Below are positions 35,818 to 43,796 of a stretch of 64,000 nt of DNA, one piece after another (within the stretch, counting starts at the first letter, position 1; each line of letters begins with the position of its first letter). Under the pieces are notes generated by a model. The model saw only the letters and a program-made list of their open reading frames with translations. It did not search any database and was not told the DNA's origin. This stretch comes from Pseudomonas sp. UBA1879 (GTDB taxonomy: Bacteria > Pseudomonadota > Gammaproteobacteria > Pseudomonadales > Pseudomonadaceae), in the NCBI RefSeq assembly GCF_002338065.1, contig NZ_DDHJ01000011.1, forward strand, positions 151,799 to 215,798. Reading direction: 5' to 3'. The position numbers and the translations under genes were made by a program.

Positions 35818-36300
35818 CCTTTACTGCTCGCGTGGCAGCACCGTGCTGCGCAACCGTTTCGACCTGACCGAAGCGAAAATCCTAGAGCAAGCCGAGCACG
35901 ACCTATCCGAAGTCGCCGCTGAAGCCATCTACTTCCCCCCTCCCCTAGACGACCGGCGGTACCTGCAAGCCTTCCACTACAAGCTGTTCGCCGATCTCTA
36001 CGATTGGGCGGACGAGTTGCGCACCGTCGACATTTTCGAAGACCAGACCCACTTCCGCGTCACTCACCGCATTGAGCCCATGGCCAACAAGCTGTTCAAG
36101 GTATTGGCCGACGCAAACTGCCCTTCAGGAGCTGGAACGGGGGCGATTGATTGCGGCGAGTGCGGGGCTGTTTGGCGATCTGAACGTGATTCATCCGTTT
36201 CGTGAAAGGAACGGGAGTGCGCAGCGGATTCTGTTTGAACACAATCTTCGTGAACGTGGGGTTTGAGATCAGTTGACGGCCGGTGGGGGGATTGGCACTT
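35789..36300 (+). pseudogene. Fic toxin relic (AMP-transferase), frameshifted with broken active site
   Basis: From ATG 35789 the frame encodes a Fic N-terminal region (MVDRYGVGHDLYCSRGSTVLRNRFDL… then LQAFHYKLFADLYDWADELRTVDI). Near 36118 the reading moves to another frame, where GDLNVIHPFRERNGSAQRIL is the Fic motif. The normal HPFx(E)GNGRxxR has lost Gly (to Arg) and the key Arg (to Ser). A third frame continues as VGFEIS, then TGA at 36274 where Fic proteins have Trp, then RPV. At least two frameshifts, one stop and two motif changes show it is dead. Intact relatives attach AMP to target proteins. Confidence 0.8.
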
Positions 36301-36699
36301 CCGCTGGTTGACGCGCCTTGACCAAAATACTGCGGGCATGGGCGCCTTTTGTCAGGTCAGCGGTCATCGAAATGGGCAACGTTGAAAGTCGCACATGCGT
36401 GAACGTCAGGTATTACGGGCATCTGCAGGGTCAAGGGCATTTATCAGCCGTTGACCTGCATCACAAACACCGACACATGACGAAATACGCAGTTTCGCTA
36501 ATACCACATCGTGTGTATTCTTACGCCTCTGACCACTAGATAGGCGATTAGCAATCAGTGAATCGCTAGCAGGTCAAGAAGAATTCGTGCGCTTTCATAA
36601 ACTCGAATGACGCCTGAAAATGATGGATAGACGGGTCGCAGCACTGACGTATGGAGCATATTTCCGTATACTCGCGCCCCCCAAATCAAGGACAACGCC
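36301..36699. other. Non-coding stretch between the fic relic and nrdB leader
   Basis: About 400 bp. A weak inverted repeat (GCGATT … AATCGC near 36543-36565) is visible. An open frame at 36318-36539 has no ribosome site and no recognisable content. Nothing else was seen. Confidence 0.55.
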
Positions 36700-36801
36700 A
36701 TGACCACCTGCGCAGCCAAAGCCGACCGGATTTGCATGGTCATCACCCGTCTGCCATGTCAGCGTTCTGCTCCTCTCCCGGGTGACGGCCCTCGCGTCTG
36801 A
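36700..36801 (+). CDS. Possible 33-codon leader peptide upstream of nrdB
   Basis: A short frame MTTCAAKADRICMVITRLPC followed by 13 more residues, starting at ATG 36700. It has an AAGGA site 8 bases upstream and a TATACT hexamer at 36667 that could be a -10 element. It holds three Cys residues and ends 146 bp before nrdB. It may be a regulatory upstream ORF or a chance frame; there is no homology argument. Confidence 0.35.
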   Translation: MTTCAAKADRICMVITRLPCQRSAPLPGDGPRV

Positions 36802-36947
36802 CAGCCTTCACGGCAACCCCGAACACATAGATTTCCCGAGAGCCTTCCCTCGAACGCTGTATGAAGTGACCCATGTCACAGCAGCAAACCGATTACTCAA
36901 ATCCACAGGCCGCTTAAAACCGGTCCTCTAGCAGGAGCCTCCTCACC

Positions 36948-38195
36948 ATGCTGAGCTGGGACGAATTCGACAAAGAAGACGCCGCTGAACCCATCAAAGG
37001 CGCCAACGCTGGCCACGCTTCCGAAGCGGCCATGGATAAACTCGACAGCGCCGGTGGTGCTGCCGCTCGCGACGCACGCGCTGTCAGTGCCAATGACTCC
37101 GCAGCCGTGGCGCGCGCCAAAGCCGCGCTGGACAAACTCGACGTTGCCGAAGGTCTGGCCGAACTCGAAGGCTCGGCTGCCCGCGTCGCTGTCGACGAAA
37201 AGCGCATGATCAACTGCCGCGCCGACCTCAACCAACTCGTGCCTTTCAAGTACGACTGGGCCTGGCAGAAATACCTGGACGGCTGCGCCAACCACTGGAT
37301 GCCGCAAGAAGTCAACATGACCGCCGACATCGCCCTTTGGAAAAACCCGGAAGGCCTGACCGACGACGAACGCCGCATCGTCATGCGCAACCTGGGCTTC
37401 TTCTCCACCGCCGACTCCCTGGTCGCCAACAACCTCGCGCTGGCCGTGTATCGCCTCATCACCAACCCTGAATGCCGCCAGTACATCCTGCGCCAGGCCT
37501 TCGAGGAAGCGATCCACACCCACGCCTACCAGTACTGCATCGAATCCCTGGGCATGGACGAAGGCGAAATCTTCAACATGTACCACGAGATCCCGTCGGT
37601 CGCGAAAAAAGCCGCCTGGGGGCTCAAATACACCCGCGCCATCTCCGACCCGGAATTCAACACCGGCACCGTCGAGACCGACAAAGAACTGCTGCGCAAC
37701 CTGATCGCTTACTACTGCGTGCTGGAAGGCATCTTCTTCTACTGCGGCTTCACCCAAATCCTCTCCATGGGCCGCCGCAATAAAATGACCGGCGTCGCAG
37801 AACAGTTCCAATACATCCTGCGCGACGAATCCATGCACCTGAACTTCGGCATCGACGTGATCAACCAGATCAAAATCGAAAACCCACACCTGTGGGACGC
37901 CGAACTGAAGGAAGAAGCCTCGCAAATGATCCTGCAAGGCACCCAACTGGAAATCGAATACGCCCGCGACACCATGCCCCGCGGCGTACTCGGCATGAAC
38001 GCCGCGATGATGGAGGACTACCTCAAGTTCATCGCTAACCGTCGGTTGAGCCAGATTGGGTTGAAGGAAGAGTACCCAGGGACGACCAACCCGTTCCCTT
38101 GGATGAGCGAGATCATGGACTTGAAGAAAGAGAAGAACTTCTTTGAGACTCGGGTGATTGAGTATCAGACGGGTGGGGCGTTGAGCTGGGATTGA
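36948..38195 (+). CDS. nrdB: Ribonucleoside-diphosphate reductase, beta subunit (class I)
   Basis: A 415-residue di-iron protein that holds the tyrosyl radical used by NrdA. The metal ligands lie in the helices with ADSLVANNLAL, the FEEAIHTHAYQYCIESL motif (about residues 185-201), the VLEGIFFYCGF segment (about 262-272) and DESMHLNFGIDVI (about 299-311). The first 90 residues are an Ala-rich extension before the conserved domain (RMINCRADLNQL). The ATG has GCAGGAG upstream. It follows a 2.4-kb insertion after nrdA and probably has its own promoter. The end GGALSWD resembles the C-terminal tail that docks on NrdA. Confidence 0.95.
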   Translation: MLSWDEFDKEDAAEPIKGANAGHASEAAMDKLDSAGGAAARDARAVSANDSAAVARAKAALDKLDVAEGLAELEGSAARVAVDEKRMINCRADLNQLVPFKYDWAWQKYLDGCANHWMPQEVNMTADIALWKNPEGLTDDERRIVMRNLGFFSTADSLVANNLALAVYRLITNPECRQYILRQAFEEAIHTHAYQYCIESLGMDEGEIFNMYHEIPSVAKKAAWGLKYTRAISDPEFNTGTVETDKELLRNLIAYYCVLEGIFFYCGFTQILSMGRRNKMTGVAEQFQYILRDESMHLNFGIDVINQIKIENPHLWDAELKEEASQMILQGTQLEIEYARDTMPRGVLGMNAAMMEDYLKFIANRRLSQIGLKEEYPGTTNPFPWMSEIMDLKKEKNFFETRVIEYQTGGALSWD

Positions 38196-38223
38196 TTTGA
38201 TCCTGCTATCACCAATTAGAAAG

Positions 38224-38253
38224 AAAGGGGCTGCCAGAACTGGCAGCCCCTTT
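38224..38253 (+). terminator. nrdB terminator hairpin
   Basis: AAAGGGGCTGCCAG and CTGGCAGCCCCTTT form a perfect 14-bp stem with a loop of two bases, 28 bp after the nrdB stop, followed by TTTCC-type pyrimidines. Confidence 0.75.
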
Positions 38254-38259
38254 CCAGCC

Positions 38260-38457
38260 AGCCCTTTCCAAATTTGTGAAACTTCATTTCTCGAAGTTCA
38301 CCACGTCAAGCATCTGGCACATCAAGGGTCTGACCGCCCAAGCAATGCGGTTGCGCTCTGTCCGAACTGCCACCGCCGATGCCACCACTCCAGCGATAAG
38401 CAGGCGTTCACCGATGCTCTCTATGATAAGGTCAAGCGGCTGGTTCGAGAGCCTTGA
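38260..38457 (+). pseudogene. HNH endonuclease, C-terminal fragment
   Basis: The frame encodes the end of an HNH nuclease: FLEVHHVKHLAHQG with the His pair, then NAVALCPNCHRRCHH with a CXXC zinc knuckle, then about 25 residues to the stop. The N-terminal part that would carry the substrate domain is missing; the frame to the left runs through the nrdB terminator. It is therefore a 5'-truncated relic, probably of a McrA-like or toxin nuclease. It is flanked by other accessory relics. Confidence 0.72.
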
Positions 38458-38545
38458 CTCATGATGCCTCGGTAAAACGAGACCCTCCCCTCATCAGGCA
38501 ACGGTCAACAATGCAAACGTATCGCATGGCACCCAGCGTCTGAGA

Positions 38546-38785
38546 TTAATTGTAGTAATCCCTGTATTTGTCACAGTTGAAGAACAGCTCCAGCCCTATA
38601 CACCATGCGACCACACCCCCCCAGATAAAAAAATTGTCTACCCGACTGTCGAGCAGGAATGTCGCGCTTGCACCTGCCAGGATGAGAGCAAAGCCGACAT
38701 GTTTGCGTTTTTGCCTCTGTCTGATTTTGCGGTTGAGCAGATACCAACTGGTGCATGTGAGAAACAGGACAAAGAGCAAGAGCAT
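38546..38785 (-). CDS. Small membrane protein B of a paralogous pair
   Basis: A 79-residue protein with three likely membrane segments (about residues 2-18, 30-45 and 52-69) and a basic loop RKIRQRQKRKH after the first. It aligns over its whole length with the next upstream gene (shared YLL, RK..G.AL..AG..A.F and GL..F spacing), so the two arose by duplication. Its start overlaps the stop of that gene by one base (TGATG). No function is recognised; the arrangement behind a larger soluble protein suggests an immunity or inhibitor role. Confidence 0.68.
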   Translation of the reverse strand: MLLLFVLFLTCTSWYLLNRKIRQRQKRKHVGFALILAGASATFLLDSRVDNFFIWGGVVAWCIGLELFFNCDKYRDYYN

Positions 38786-39027
38786 CAGGATTGGCCCTCT
38801 TGTCTGTCGCTGTAGTCACGACCAAACAGCAATCCAACCCCTGAGGTCATGAGTGTAAGCACCACGATGAGAGAAGCATCAGTCAGGATTGGCGCCCGAA
38901 AAAACGCTGCTACGCCAGCGCCTGACAATGCCAGCCCGGCCGCCTTTCTCAGAACTCGCGGTCTGAGCTTGAAGACCAATAGGTATTGGATTGTCATGCA
39001 AACCCCGAAAAGCATCGGGTCAGTCAT
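38785..39027 (-). CDS. Small membrane protein A of a paralogous pair
   Basis: An 80-residue protein with three hydrophobic stretches (about residues 5-20, 32-46 and 54-70) and a basic KLRPRVLRK loop. It is related to the following gene, as described there. ATG 39027 overlaps the stop of the gene at 39024 (ATGA), so the three genes are translationally coupled. The longer open frame upstream of this start lies inside that gene and is not used. No family is recognised. Confidence 0.68.
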   Translation of the reverse strand: MTDPMLFGVCMTIQYLLVFKLRPRVLRKAAGLALSGAGVAAFFRAPILTDASLIVVLTLMTSGVGLLFGRDYSDRQEGQS

Positions 39028-39518
39028 TGGGTCGGAACTCCACCTTGGGCTTCGATCAGCATGGATTTGGCTGAATGCTGCGGCCCGATGCCTCCGTTCA
39101 CCCATGCCTGCATGTCGACGAGGACGTCGCCCGCGTGGCGCGTCCCCAGTGCCGACCTGACGCCAAATCCGGTTGCGACGCCGGCGGTTTTCCTTAGACC
39201 GGACGACTTTGCCGGAAATACCAAGCGACCGACCGCTGCAGCCACGACGGCCCAGGAGTCATTGCTGTCATTGATTCTCTCCGCTTGGTCTCGCGTAAGA
39301 GGATCAGACACCGCGATGATCATTTCGCATGGGCGTTTCTGGGCGAGCATACGGTCGTAGAGTTCGACCAGCACGTCATGGATTTTCCAGTTGATCTGGA
39401 AAAAATCACAGAACTGCAGGGACCGAAGATTACGCACGTCCTCTGGCATGATGACAACGCGCGTTGCCTGAAAGCGGACGTTGAAACGACCGTAGTATTG
39501 AATCCTTTCCAGCTCCAT
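39024..39518 (-). CDS. Unrecognised protein, possible 5'-truncated effector
   Basis: A protein of about 164 residues from ATG 39518 (GGCAGGTG about 8 bases before it). It holds an Arg-rich start (MELERIQYYGRFNVRFQATR), a segment with FCDFFQINWKIHDVLVELYDR, and a C-terminal GTRHAGDVLVDMQAWVNGG. No signal peptide or membrane helix is seen. The frame stays open to about 39656 upstream with some protein-like content (VRPFPRHPHFGIQ), so it may be the surviving 3' part of a larger gene. It leads a run of overlapping genes for two small membrane proteins, an order typical of toxin plus immunity. I do not recognise the family. Confidence 0.55.
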   Translation of the reverse strand: MELERIQYYGRFNVRFQATRVVIMPEDVRNLRSLQFCDFFQINWKIHDVLVELYDRMLAQKRPCEMIIAVSDPLTRDQAERINDSNDSWAVVAAAVGRLVFPAKSSGLRKTAGVATGFGVRSALGTRHAGDVLVDMQAWVNGGIGPQHSAKSMLIEAQGGVPTQ

Positions 39519-39674
39519 CGAATGCACCTGCCGCAATAGTGAGGCGTCGGATTCTGCTGAGCTGGATTGGATTCCGAAATGCGGGTGACGCGGAAATGGA
39601 CGAACCTTACCGTTGTTTCGGAGAAGTCCTACGCGGAGGTGCTTATATCGAGGATATCAAGCCGTGGGCGGCCA

Positions 39675-39965
39675 TCACCCCTTCGTGCGCGCCCGATACT
39701 CCTGCACCATTTCCTTCGTCACATCCTCTTTGAAGCACAACGGCGAGTACCCACCCGGTCGGCTGTAGGCGCTGCGCTTTCCACATCGGCTTCCATTACG
39801 CGCGGCGTTGTAGGGACAGGGGCAATTGCCGGCGTAGTTGGCGATGGAGTCTTCGATGAGGATTTGGGCGATGGCGGCGTCGGTGAGGCGGGTTTCTTTG
39901 GCGTTGACGGTGAAGGCGCTGAGCAGTGCGAGGGCTGCGATGAAGCTGGTTCCTACCTTTGTCAT
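39675..39965 (-). CDS. Small secreted Cys-rich protein
   Basis: A 96-residue protein with a signal peptide (cleavage about residue 22, VNA-KE). The mature part has four cysteines in NCPCPYNAARNGSRCG and YSPLCF, likely two disulfides in the periplasm. It contains a Tyr/Asn/Arg-rich middle that recurs in small periplasmic proteins on accessory DNA, but no activity is known to me. AAGGAAC before ATG 39965 supports the start. It stands alone at the right edge of the accessory stretch. Confidence 0.75.
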   Translation of the reverse strand: MTKVGTSFIAALALLSAFTVNAKETRLTDAAIAQILIEDSIANYAGNCPCPYNAARNGSRCGKRSAYSRPGGYSPLCFKEDVTKEMVQEYRARTKG

Positions 39966-40335
39966 GGCTGTTCCTTAGCGATACGGATGAATTTTCCGAA
40001 TCACTTTTTACCATGACATCATTGAGCCATCACACTGCTTTTTCGCGGTAGATTGTGATCGCATTCCTACCGGGATGGACGAAGGTTCTTACGGACGGTT
40101 CGTTGTTTTCCGAATCGAGTTTCTACGGTGTACTTGTGGTCGCTGTCGGACTCCAGCCCGTAGGCTGTTGTTGGATAAGAACCGCCTCAATGACCGTGTG
40201 ACATTTAATTCCCTGACACCCACATAACTTTTTCGCTAATGAATATTTAGCCGGGTTTCATTTGATCCGGAGCGGCTGGGTTCTTACAGTGGCTTCACCT
40301 AATCGAACTTGCACGCGCAAGAAGGTTTATTTCAA
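39966..40335. other. Intergenic stretch without a gene
   Basis: About 370 bp between two divergent small secreted-protein genes. Two related GGTTCTTAC segments (40085 and 40277) were noticed but no operator or gene could be supported. Confidence 0.55.
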
Positions 40336-40560
40336 ATGTTCAAATCCATCGGCATCATCAGCGCGCTCGCTGTTTCTTCTTTGATGGCCTCCCCTGCCGT
40401 TTTTGCCGAAGAATCTCCTGCCTTCGTGGCCCGTAACGAAGCGCTGCAAGCGAACGTCGAGCAGCGGGAAGAAGCCTTGGCTGCCAAGGCCGGGGAGCAG
40501 GGTAAGTCCCAGCAAGCCTCGACCTACGACCCTCAAGCGGAGCACGCCAAGCACACCTGA
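40336..40560 (+). CDS. Small secreted, charged hypothetical protein
   Basis: A 74-residue protein with a signal peptide of about 24 residues (FKSIGIISALAVSSLMASPAVFA). The mature part is short, helical and rich in Glu, Gln and Ala (NEALQANVEQREEALAAKAGEQG), resembling small periplasmic stress proteins found in Pseudomonas; I do not recognise a named family. It is followed by a clear terminator and is a single-gene unit. ATG 40336 is the only start that leaves a good signal peptide. Confidence 0.68.
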   Translation: MFKSIGIISALAVSSLMASPAVFAEESPAFVARNEALQANVEQREEALAAKAGEQGKSQQASTYDPQAEHAKHT

Positions 40561-40906
40561 CCTGTACCGTTTTTCGTTCTGTCTTTTCCTTTGTTGTGTA
40601 TCTGTTGTTGCAACTCTCTGCGTCGTTGCTCCCGACGTGGGGCCTCAAAGCTCCAAACTTCAGCCGCTTTCCCTAGCGGCTTTTTTTTGATTTAAATAAT
40701 GTCGACTGGGTAATGACAGTGGAATAGCCGACTTATGTCGGCTGTTAAAACGGGTTAAACATTCTGCAACGTGACCACTGCTGGATTTTCGCCGGCAAGC
40801 GCGCTCCTACAGTCGGAGCGGATTGGACGAACGCATTTCTACCATCGTCGGCATGCGTCAGGCAAAATGCGGACCTTTGTAGGAATCAGCCTTTGATGAG
40901 GTAGGA
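40561..40906. other. Intergenic stretch with terminator
   Basis: About 345 bp. It holds the terminator at 40662 and a REP-like half (CGCCGGCAAGCGCGCTCCTAC near 40789). No gene was seen. Confidence 0.6.
40662..40688 (+). terminator. Rho-independent terminator
   Basis: A GCCGCT / AGCGGC stem with a six-base loop is followed by eight T. It ends the transcript of the small secreted-protein gene at 40336. Confidence 0.88.
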
Positions 40907-41569
40907 ATGCGCTTGCTCACCTTGAAATCAGCCTTGATTTGCACCGCTCTGACGTTCGCTTTGAGCGTCGCAGGCGCTCAGGCTGCCACGGACACCAAGC
41001 ATCCGGCCAAATCGTCCAAAACGGCGCATTCGTCCAAGTCTTCGAAATCTTCCAAAACTTCCAAAACCTCAAAAACCGCACCTGCCAAACCCTCAGGGCA
41101 GAAGGTCTCGATGCTTGGGGGCAAGTTCGTGTTTTATCTGCCCAAAGAGTATGTAAAAGGCCCGATGGAAGAGATCGACGATAAGGCTAAAGCCGCAGGC
41201 GTGACTGGCTCGCTGTACATGAATACGCCCGCCAAACGAGTGGTAATCATTACTGAAACGCCGCTGCCAGACGGTAAGAACGTGCCCTCCAACGACACTG
41301 AAACCCTGGACAACATCATCGCGGAAACCCTGGTGCAGCAGCAGTCCAGCTACAGGGATTTCAGCAAGCTGAGCGAAAAGAAGGTGGTCAGAAAAGGCGT
41401 CGGTCTGCGTCAGCTGGATATCTCTGGCAGCGTCGACGGTGGCAAGGTGCTGAGCACGACTGTCGCCGCTGCATCGGGCAATCGCACGGCGATGGTCAAT
41501 GTGATTTCGCTCGCCAAGGATGCCAAGGCTCACGCGCTGGTGGTGAAGGGTGTGACGGGGAGCAAGTGA
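40907..41569 (+). CDS. Secreted protein with Ser/Lys-rich linker, unknown function
   Basis: A 220-residue protein with a signal peptide (cleavage about residue 26, AQA-AT). Residues 30-62 form a low-complexity linker of repeated SSK and SKT units. A globular domain of about 155 residues follows, beginning VSMLGGKFVFYLPKEYVKGP. No catalytic motif or cysteine pair is seen. The linker is reminiscent of proteins that cross or bind the cell wall, but this is only a suggestion. GTAGGAATG at the start gives a weak ribosome site. It is a monocistronic gene convergent with the next. Confidence 0.75.
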   Translation: MRLLTLKSALICTALTFALSVAGAQAATDTKHPAKSSKTAHSSKSSKSSKTSKTSKTAPAKPSGQKVSMLGGKFVFYLPKEYVKGPMEEIDDKAKAAGVTGSLYMNTPAKRVVIITETPLPDGKNVPSNDTETLDNIIAETLVQQQSSYRDFSKLSEKKVVRKGVGLRQLDISGSVDGGKVLSTTVAAASGNRTAMVNVISLAKDAKAHALVVKGVTGSK

Positions 41570-41610
41570 TGAGTGCTGGCCGTTAAGCAGCACTTTTCAA
41601 GCGGCGTCAC

Positions 41611-42780
41611 TCAGTCCGGCAACACCACCCTCACGCCCCCCGGGTGCGCCTTGATCGCGGCGTACGGCACCACTGACCATTCCGGCCCTTCGCAAGCGCG
41701 CATGACGCGGGCGAAGTACGGGCCGACATAGATGCCTTTTTCGGTGAAGTGCCACGAAGGAAAATCCCAGACGGATTCGTCGGTGTAGTCGCAGTCGTCG
41801 TCGGTTTCGGGGGCCTTCATGTCGTCGGGATGAGCGGCTTTGAGTTGGCTGACGAGCCAGGGCGCGAAGGCCTTGCTGCGGTAGTCGGAATAGGTGTCGA
41901 AGCTCACGCCGCCCTCTACGTCGCGTTCGTAATGGAACGGCTTGCCTTTGCCGACCCAGAGAACGTCTTCGAGAGTGAGCGCCTTGCCGGTCGTCGCGTC
42001 GAGATTAAGGGGCGAATCGCCGAAGTCAGGGTGTGCGCCGCCGCAGTCGTAGGAGGTGGAGATGTTGAGGCTGACGATACCGGGCGTCATCAATTTCGGG
42101 GTGACGGACTGGTCGAACTCACCTTGCGTACGGCTGCCACCGAGCATGCATTGGTGGTAGCTGACGACTTCATTCCACAGCCGCGAGCGCAGTTGTCGGT
42201 TGATTTTCTCGGCCTGTTCGGGGGCGTAACCGGAAGTGATTTCGAACAGGGTGATGCCTGATTCAGGCTCGACCCACCATTGCAGGTCGTGCCCCATGAA
42301 CGTCTCTTTTTTATCAGCCTTGAGTTTCAGCTGGCTGAGGCGCAGGTAGTCGTAAGGAGAGTCGCGATAGATGTCTTGCCAGCCAGGCTCGGCGGTGGCC
42401 TCAGGCGCAACGACCTTCTTTTCGCTCAATTGCACCTTGTAGGATTTGCCCTTGGGACTGCTCCACTCCCCTGCCCACCCATCGTCTGAAGATTTATGCA
42501 GACGCAGGGTGGGTAAATCTGGATTGTCGTCGTAGCTCAAGCCTTCGGTCAGCGTCAGATCCTGCCCAGTCTGTTTGCCGGAAAGTGCCAAATCCTTGTG
42601 GTACTTCTCATAGAAGTAACGCCCGCTGATGTCGTCGGGCCTGGTCAGGTCCAGTTCTACCACGATGGGCGATTTACCGAGCGTGCCGGTGAAGACGTGC
42701 AGGCCATCAGCAGCATGAGCGAGCGGGGTCATCAACGCGGCGAGGCACGTCATCTGAGGGAGAAAGCGTTTCAGGGGCAT
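41611..42780 (-). CDS. Secreted protein with DUF3298-like C-terminal region
   Basis: A 389-residue protein with a signal peptide (cleavage about residue 23, AHA-AD). The first half, about 30-140, is a beta-rich region with FTGTLGKSPIVVELDL and ISGRYFYEKYHKDLALSG, which looks like a repeat found in envelope proteins. The second half has STSYDCGGAHPDFGDSPLNLD, ALTLEDVLW and a C-terminal WHFTEKGIYVGPYF and VVPYAAIK pattern, as in DUF3298/RsiV-type domains. AAAGGATC precedes ATG 42780. Function is unknown; it may bind a peptidoglycan or sugar ligand. Confidence 0.75.
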   Translation of the reverse strand: MPLKRFLPQMTCLAALMTPLAHAADGLHVFTGTLGKSPIVVELDLTRPDDISGRYFYEKYHKDLALSGKQTGQDLTLTEGLSYDDNPDLPTLRLHKSSDDGWAGEWSSPKGKSYKVQLSEKKVVAPEATAEPGWQDIYRDSPYDYLRLSQLKLKADKKETFMGHDLQWWVEPESGITLFEITSGYAPEQAEKINRQLRSRLWNEVVSYHQCMLGGSRTQGEFDQSVTPKLMTPGIVSLNISTSYDCGGAHPDFGDSPLNLDATTGKALTLEDVLWVGKGKPFHYERDVEGGVSFDTYSDYRSKAFAPWLVSQLKAAHPDDMKAPETDDDCDYTDESVWDFPSWHFTEKGIYVGPYFARVMRACEGPEWSVVPYAAIKAHPGGVRVVLPD

Positions 42781-42881
42781 CAGCCGATCCTTTGAAATGA
42801 TGCGAATTCGGCGGCTAATCTGGCCGTTGACGCAGCATCTGACAAGGGATTGGTGAACGTTTTTTCCGAAGGTGTGAAACT

Positions 42882-43517
42882 TCATTTTCTGCTTTCGACC
42901 GCCATGCGCACCGCAAAGCCGAACAGCACGGTGCCCATCAACCAGCGCTGCACGTTAGCCCACGTGGGTTTGGTCGCCAGAAACACTGCGATCGACCCTG
43001 CCGCCATGGCCACCATCGCATTGACCGCGAGACTGACGCCGATCTGCGCGCTGCCCAATATCAGCGACTGGCTGAGAACACTGGAGCCGTTACCGACCGT
43101 GATGAATTGCGGCAGCAGCGAGAGATAAAGCACCGCGACTTTGGGGTTGAACAGGTTGGTCAACAGGCCCATCAAAAACAGCTGCTTATTGCTGTCCTGC
43201 GGCAACGATTTGACCTGAAACGGTGAACGACCGCCCGGTTTGACCGCTTGCCAAGCGAGGTACAGAAGGTACAGGGCGCCCGCGATGCGCAGGGTGTCAT
43301 AAGCGTAAGGCACGGCCATGACCAGCCCGGTGATGCCAAATGCCGCGCACACCATATAGAAGATGAAACCGACGCCCACGCCCCCCAGTGAGATCAGCCC
43401 TGCCTTGCGACCTTGTGAGATGGAGCGCGAAATCACGTAGATCATGTTCGGCCCTGGGGTCAGAACCATACCCAGCGAGATGAGGGAAAAGGTGATGAGG
43501 TTCGAGAGTTCTGGCAT
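42882..43517 (-). CDS. LysE/RhtB family amino acid exporter
   Basis: A 211-residue inner-membrane protein with five or six membrane segments. The N-terminal LISLGMVLTPGPNMIYVISRSISQGRKAG is the family signature, with the TPGPN turn and the basic loop. The NLFNPKVAVLYLSLLPQF motif is near residue 125. Family members export homoserine, threonine, lysine or other small molecules; the substrate here cannot be told. ATG 43517 starts directly at the conserved N-terminus. Confidence 0.88.
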   Translation of the reverse strand: MPELSNLITFSLISLGMVLTPGPNMIYVISRSISQGRKAGLISLGGVGVGFIFYMVCAAFGITGLVMAVPYAYDTLRIAGALYLLYLAWQAVKPGGRSPFQVKSLPQDSNKQLFLMGLLTNLFNPKVAVLYLSLLPQFITVGNGSSVLSQSLILGSAQIGVSLAVNAMVAMAAGSIAVFLATKPTWANVQRWLMGTVLFGFAVRMAVESRK

Positions 43518-43796
43518 GAGCGCTGTCCCGCCATGGTGGAAAATGCCACTCGCAGGAAGACAAGTGACGTTTAGCGCATTGCATGCCATTCGACTGCATA
43601 GCGTCTATAGACAGATTCACTGAAAAAGCACCCGGACAGATGGCAGACTTTCGCGCTTATCGACAGCCGGTGGCGATTATTTGACCAGTAGTGGCAAATC
43701 GCTCTTCCCAGTTATCCGGAAGCGCGCGACACTCTGAGGCGTTCGTTGTGGCCGATGTTTCAGTCGGGATGCTGCGTCATTACCCGGTGAAGAGCT

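Noticed and set aside
36318..36539. A 73-codon frame after the fic relic
   Set aside because: It starts with a TTG, has no ribosome site, and its product resembles no protein I know; I treat the stretch as non-coding.
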